From positions 1 through 8,338 of the forward strand of contig JAIRUL010000224.1 of assembly GCA_031254445.1 (NCBI GenBank): DNA of 8,338 nucleotides. Direction: 5' to 3'. A program made the position numbers and the translations under genes. Of this stretch, positions 6,010-8,338 are shown piece after piece. The stretch comes from Chitinispirillales bacterium (GTDB lineage Bacteria > Fibrobacterota > Chitinivibrionia > Chitinivibrionales > Chitinispirillaceae). The stretch's first letter is position 1. The number at the start of each line of letters is the position of its first letter. The notes under the pieces are model-generated. The model ran no database searches. It saw only the letters and a list, made by a program, of their open reading frames with translations, and was not told the origin of the DNA.

Positions 6010-6111
6010 ATGAAAAAGAACACAATATTGGTGGGATTGTGCGCTTTGGCGCTTTTGTCGGCTTGCGCTTCGAACGGCAAGATGTCCGAACTCTTTCATG
6101 TTGAGCATTGA
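6010..6111 (+). CDS. Very small lipoprotein
   Basis: A 33-residue product, starting MKKNTILVGLCALALLSAC, with a positively charged start, a hydrophobic core and a lipobox LSAC (16-19). Cleavage before C19 would leave only a 15-residue lipidated peptide (CASNGKMSELFHVEH). An in-frame ATG at 5959 would add 17 residues and has a GAGG site 5 bases ahead, while the ATG at 6010 has no clear RBS. I prefer 6010 because it gives a normal-length signal sequence. The stop overlaps by two bases a fragment resembling the dispersed repeat (6101-6112), so the gene may be the truncated front of a longer lipoprotein. It ends 15 bp before mlaF, so it is co-transcribed with it. Confidence 0.55.
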   Translation: MKKNTILVGLCALALLSACASNGKMSELFHVEH

Positions 6112-6126
6112 AAAGAGAGGGTTATT

Positions 6127-7044
6127 ATGCTAAGGGTAGAGCATCTAAAGAAGCATTTCGGCAATCAGGTTGTTTTGGACGACATCAACATCAGCGTCGA
6201 CCGCGGCGAGGTGCTTTGCGTTATTGGGCAGTCGGGGAGCGGCAAGACGGTGCTCTTTCGCCACATCATCGGGCTTATGTTTCCAGACGGCGGGCGGATA
6301 CTTCTAGACGGTCAGGTGATATCGTCGCCCACGACCAAGACCACAGATTTCGATAGGGTGCGCAAGCGCTTCGGCATCCTCTTTCAGGGCGCGGCGCTCT
6401 TCGACTCTATGGACGTGGGTGAGAACTTAGCGTTCCCGCTGCGGGAGCACACCGATTTGACGGAGCGGGAGATAGAGAGGCTTATAGGCGAATCGCTTGA
6501 GATGGTGGGGCTTAAGGAGCAGTTTAAGGCCAAGATGCCGTCTGAACTCTCCGGCGGTATGCGTAGCCGCGTGGGGCTCGCGCGGGCAATTGTGATGAAG
6601 CCTGAAATTATGCTCTACGACGAACCGACCTCCGCGCTCGACCCCATAATGACCGATAAAATCAACAAGCTGATTCTCTCCATGCGCGAAAAATTGAAGA
6701 TGACATCCATTGTCATCACGCACGACATAGGTTCCGCTTACGAAATCGCCGACAAGATAGCGATGATCCGCGAGGGCAAGATCATCTTCAACGGCACGCC
6801 CGGTGAGATCCGCCAGTCGCGCAACCCCTATGTGCAGGAGTTCATACGCGGCGAGCGCAAGTCGCACTACGCGCTTGACAACGAAGAGGACTATGCGAGT
6901 TCGGTGGATATAACCAAGCTAAAACAGCGCAGCGCACGTCCGCGCCAGGCGGTTGCTACGCAACAAGGCAAGGCGGACGGTTCTACCGGTAACATCGCGG
7001 AGAAGAAGTTCCAAATGCCGCCCCGCCCCACGACTAGGAATTAG
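6127..7044 (+). CDS. mlaF: MlaF-type ABC transporter ATPase (phospholipid transport)
   Basis: 305 residues. Complete ATP-binding cassette: Walker A GQSGSGKT (34-41), Q-loop ILFQG (Q87), signature LSGGM (141-145), Walker B IMLYDEPTSALDP with catalytic E166, and H-loop ITHD (H199). GQSGSGKTVLFRHIIGL and the LFDSMDVGENLAFPLREH stretch are typical of MlaF/Ttg2A rather than of other importers. It would couple ATP hydrolysis to lipid movement through the MlaE permease encoded upstream. GAGAGGG (6115-6121) is a good RBS. After the usual end near VQEFIRGE (243) there is an extra tail of about 60 residues, rich in Gln, Lys, Arg and Pro, longer than the E. coli protein's. MlaD does not follow, and gnd starts 5 bp after the stop. 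Confidence 0.93.
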   Translation: MLRVEHLKKHFGNQVVLDDINISVDRGEVLCVIGQSGSGKTVLFRHIIGLMFPDGGRILLDGQVISSPTTKTTDFDRVRKRFGILFQGAALFDSMDVGENLAFPLREHTDLTEREIERLIGESLEMVGLKEQFKAKMPSELSGGMRSRVGLARAIVMKPEIMLYDEPTSALDPIMTDKINKLILSMREKLKMTSIVITHDIGSAYEIADKIAMIREGKIIFNGTPGEIRQSRNPYVQEFIRGERKSHYALDNEEDYASSVDITKLKQRSARPRQAVATQQGKADGSTGNIAEKKFQMPPRPTTRN

Positions 7045-7049
7045 CAGGC

Positions 7050-8338
7050 ATGAGCAAATTAGAGAGCAAAAATCAATCTGCCTGCAAGTGCGATATCGGC
7101 GTGGCCGGCCTAGCGGTGATGGGGCGAAACCTTGCGCTGAATATCAACGACAGCGGCTACAGCGTTGCCGTTTACAATAGGGAAGTGCCTGAGGTAAGCG
7201 GATTCTTGAGCGGCGCGGCCTCCGGCAGGGGCACGGTTATTGGCGCATGCTCCGTAGAAGAGTTCTGCAGCCGGTTAAAATCCCCCCGCAAAATATTGCT
7301 AATGGTAAAGGCGGGCGAGGCGGTAGACTGGTTTATTGACGAGATGCTCCCGTTTTTGGCCCCCGGCGACTGCGTGATCGACGGCGGGAACAGCTTTTTT
7401 AAGGATACAATCCGCAGATATAATTATCTAGAAAGCAAGGGGATAATTTTTTGCGGGGCCGGCATATCCGGCGGCGAGGAGGGGGCGCGGCGCGGCCCCT
7501 CTATCATGCCCGGCGGCGATCCCCGCGCGTGGCCTCTTGTCAAGGATATTTTCCAGTCCGTCTGCGCCAAAACGCCGAGCGGCGACCCTTGCTGCGATTG
7601 GATTGGCGGCGGCGGCGCGGGGCATTACGTGAAGATGGTTCACAACGGGATTGAGTACGGCGATATGCAGCTGATAAGCGAAGCCTACTCGCTGTTAAAA
7701 AACGTCCTTGAATTGAGCCATGATGAAATGGCCGAACTATTTTATCAATGGAATGAGGCGGAGCTAAACAGCTATCTTATCGGCATAACCGCCGACATAT
7801 TAAAATATAAGGATGTAGACGGCGGATTGCTTGTTGAAAAAATCTTAGACTGCGCGGGTCAAAAGGGGACAGGCAAGTGGATGTCGGCAAACGCGCTTGA
7901 ATTAGGCGTCCCCGTCACGCTCATCACCGAAGCCGTTTATGCGAGGGATGTTTCCGCGATGGTTGACGAGAGGGCAATCGCGTCATCAATTCTGAAAGAC
8001 GACCATAGCTCGTCGTCTTATATACGCGGCGCGGTCGCAAACATGTTTACGCCTAAAGACGTAAAAAAGGCGCTGCTAGCCTCTAAAATCATCTCCTACG
8101 CGCAGGGTTTTATGCTGTTGTCCTCGGCGTCAAAAATGTATGGTTGGGATTTAGACCTAGGCAACATAGCGCGTTTGTGGTGTGGCGGGTGTATCATTAG
8201 GAGCGTTTTTTTGGATGATATAAGGGCGGCGTATCATAAGGATCCATCACTGCAAAACTTACTTGTTGACGGCAAATTCTCCGGGCTGATAAGCGAATGT
8301 TTGCAAGCCTGGCGATCTGTTGTTTCAGCCGCGATCAT
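7050..8338 (+). CDS. gnd: 6-phosphogluconate dehydrogenase, decarboxylating (3' partial)
   Basis: Open to the window end: 429 codons seen, and by comparison with the E. coli enzyme about 50-60 more are expected. It oxidises 6-phosphogluconate to ribulose 5-phosphate and CO2 in the oxidative pentose phosphate pathway, in the cytoplasm. The coenzyme fold starts with GVAGLAVMGRNLALN (17-31). VIDGGNSFF, then GAGISGGEEGARRGPSIMPG follow. The catalytic segment GHYVKMVHNGIEYGDMQ carries K195, H198, N199 and E202, equivalent to E. coli K183, H186, N187 and E190. GQKGTGKW and LITEAVYAR follow in order. The first 13 residues are a short extension. After N43-R44, where NADP-specific enzymes usually have Ser/Thr and then Lys, this protein has E45 and E48. 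It is 5 bp from mlaF, with AGCAGG as a short RBS. Confidence 0.95.
   Translation, partial: MSKLESKNQSACKCDIGVAGLAVMGRNLALNINDSGYSVAVYNREVPEVSGFLSGAASGRGTVIGACSVEEFCSRLKSPRKILLMVKAGEAVDWFIDEMLPFLAPGDCVIDGGNSFFKDTIRRYNYLESKGIIFCGAGISGGEEGARRGPSIMPGGDPRAWPLVKDIFQSVCAKTPSGDPCCDWIGGGGAGHYVKMVHNGIEYGDMQLISEAYSLLKNVLELSHDEMAELFYQWNEAELNSYLIGITADILKYKDVDGGLLVEKILDCAGQKGTGKWMSANALELGVPVTLITEAVYARDVSAMVDERAIASSILKDDHSSSSYIRGAVANMFTPKDVKKALLASKIISYAQGFMLLSSASKMYGWDLDLGNIARLWCGGCIIRSVFLDDIRAAYHKDPSLQNLLVDGKFSGLISECLQAWRSVVSAAI

Overview
This 8.3 kb window reads as an ordinary chromosomal region of a diderm (outer-membrane-bearing) bacterium. Every gene that can be supported lies on the + strand. The diderm inference rests on an MlaE-type permease, an MlaF-type ATPase and a small lipoprotein. 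The mixture of partner-switching regulators, a family-4-like uracil-DNA glycosylase and Mla parts would fit lineages such as Fibrobacterota, Spirochaetota or Elusimicrobiota, but sequence reading alone cannot decide the phylum. Coding DNA is moderately GC-rich, while the intergenic stretches are markedly AT-rich.

Layout. (1) Positions 2-1287 hold the 3' part of a HAMP-linked SpoIIE/RsbU-type PP2C phosphatase, then an RsbW/SpoIIAB-type ATP-binding anti-sigma kinase. Together they are two parts of a partner-switching regulatory module. (2) Positions 1288-1598 are non-coding, with a strong hairpin and AT-rich palindromes. (3) Positions 1599-2543 encode a uracil-DNA-glycosylase-fold protein that keeps four probable Fe-S cysteines but seems to have lost both catalytic motifs. 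(4) Positions 2557-2671 are a palindromic dispersed repeat. (5) Positions 2740-4980 hold the replicative helicase gene dnaB and, 12 bp later, an mlaE-type lipid-transport permease. (6) Positions 4990-5075 are a second, rearranged copy of the repeat. (7) Positions 5185-5940 are a two-gene cassette: an 84-residue protein resembling DUF5678 and a retropepsin-like aspartic protease with a TTG start. (8) Positions 6010-6111 encode a tiny lipoprotein. (9) Positions 6127-7044 are the MlaF-type ATPase gene, and 5 bp later comes gnd (6-phosphogluconate dehydrogenase), which runs off the window end.

How the genes fit together. MlaE and MlaF should form the membrane core and motor of one phospholipid transporter. 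Their genes are separated here by about 1.1 kb holding a repeat, the protease cassette and a mini-lipoprotein, which suggests the transporter locus was interrupted. No MlaD or MlaB gene is in the window. The most noteworthy items are the interrupted mla locus with its protease cassette, the degenerate UDG, the dispersed palindromic repeat that may supply promoter parts, and unusual coenzyme-site residues in Gnd. I found no CRISPR array, tRNA, rRNA, transposase or recognisable phage gene.
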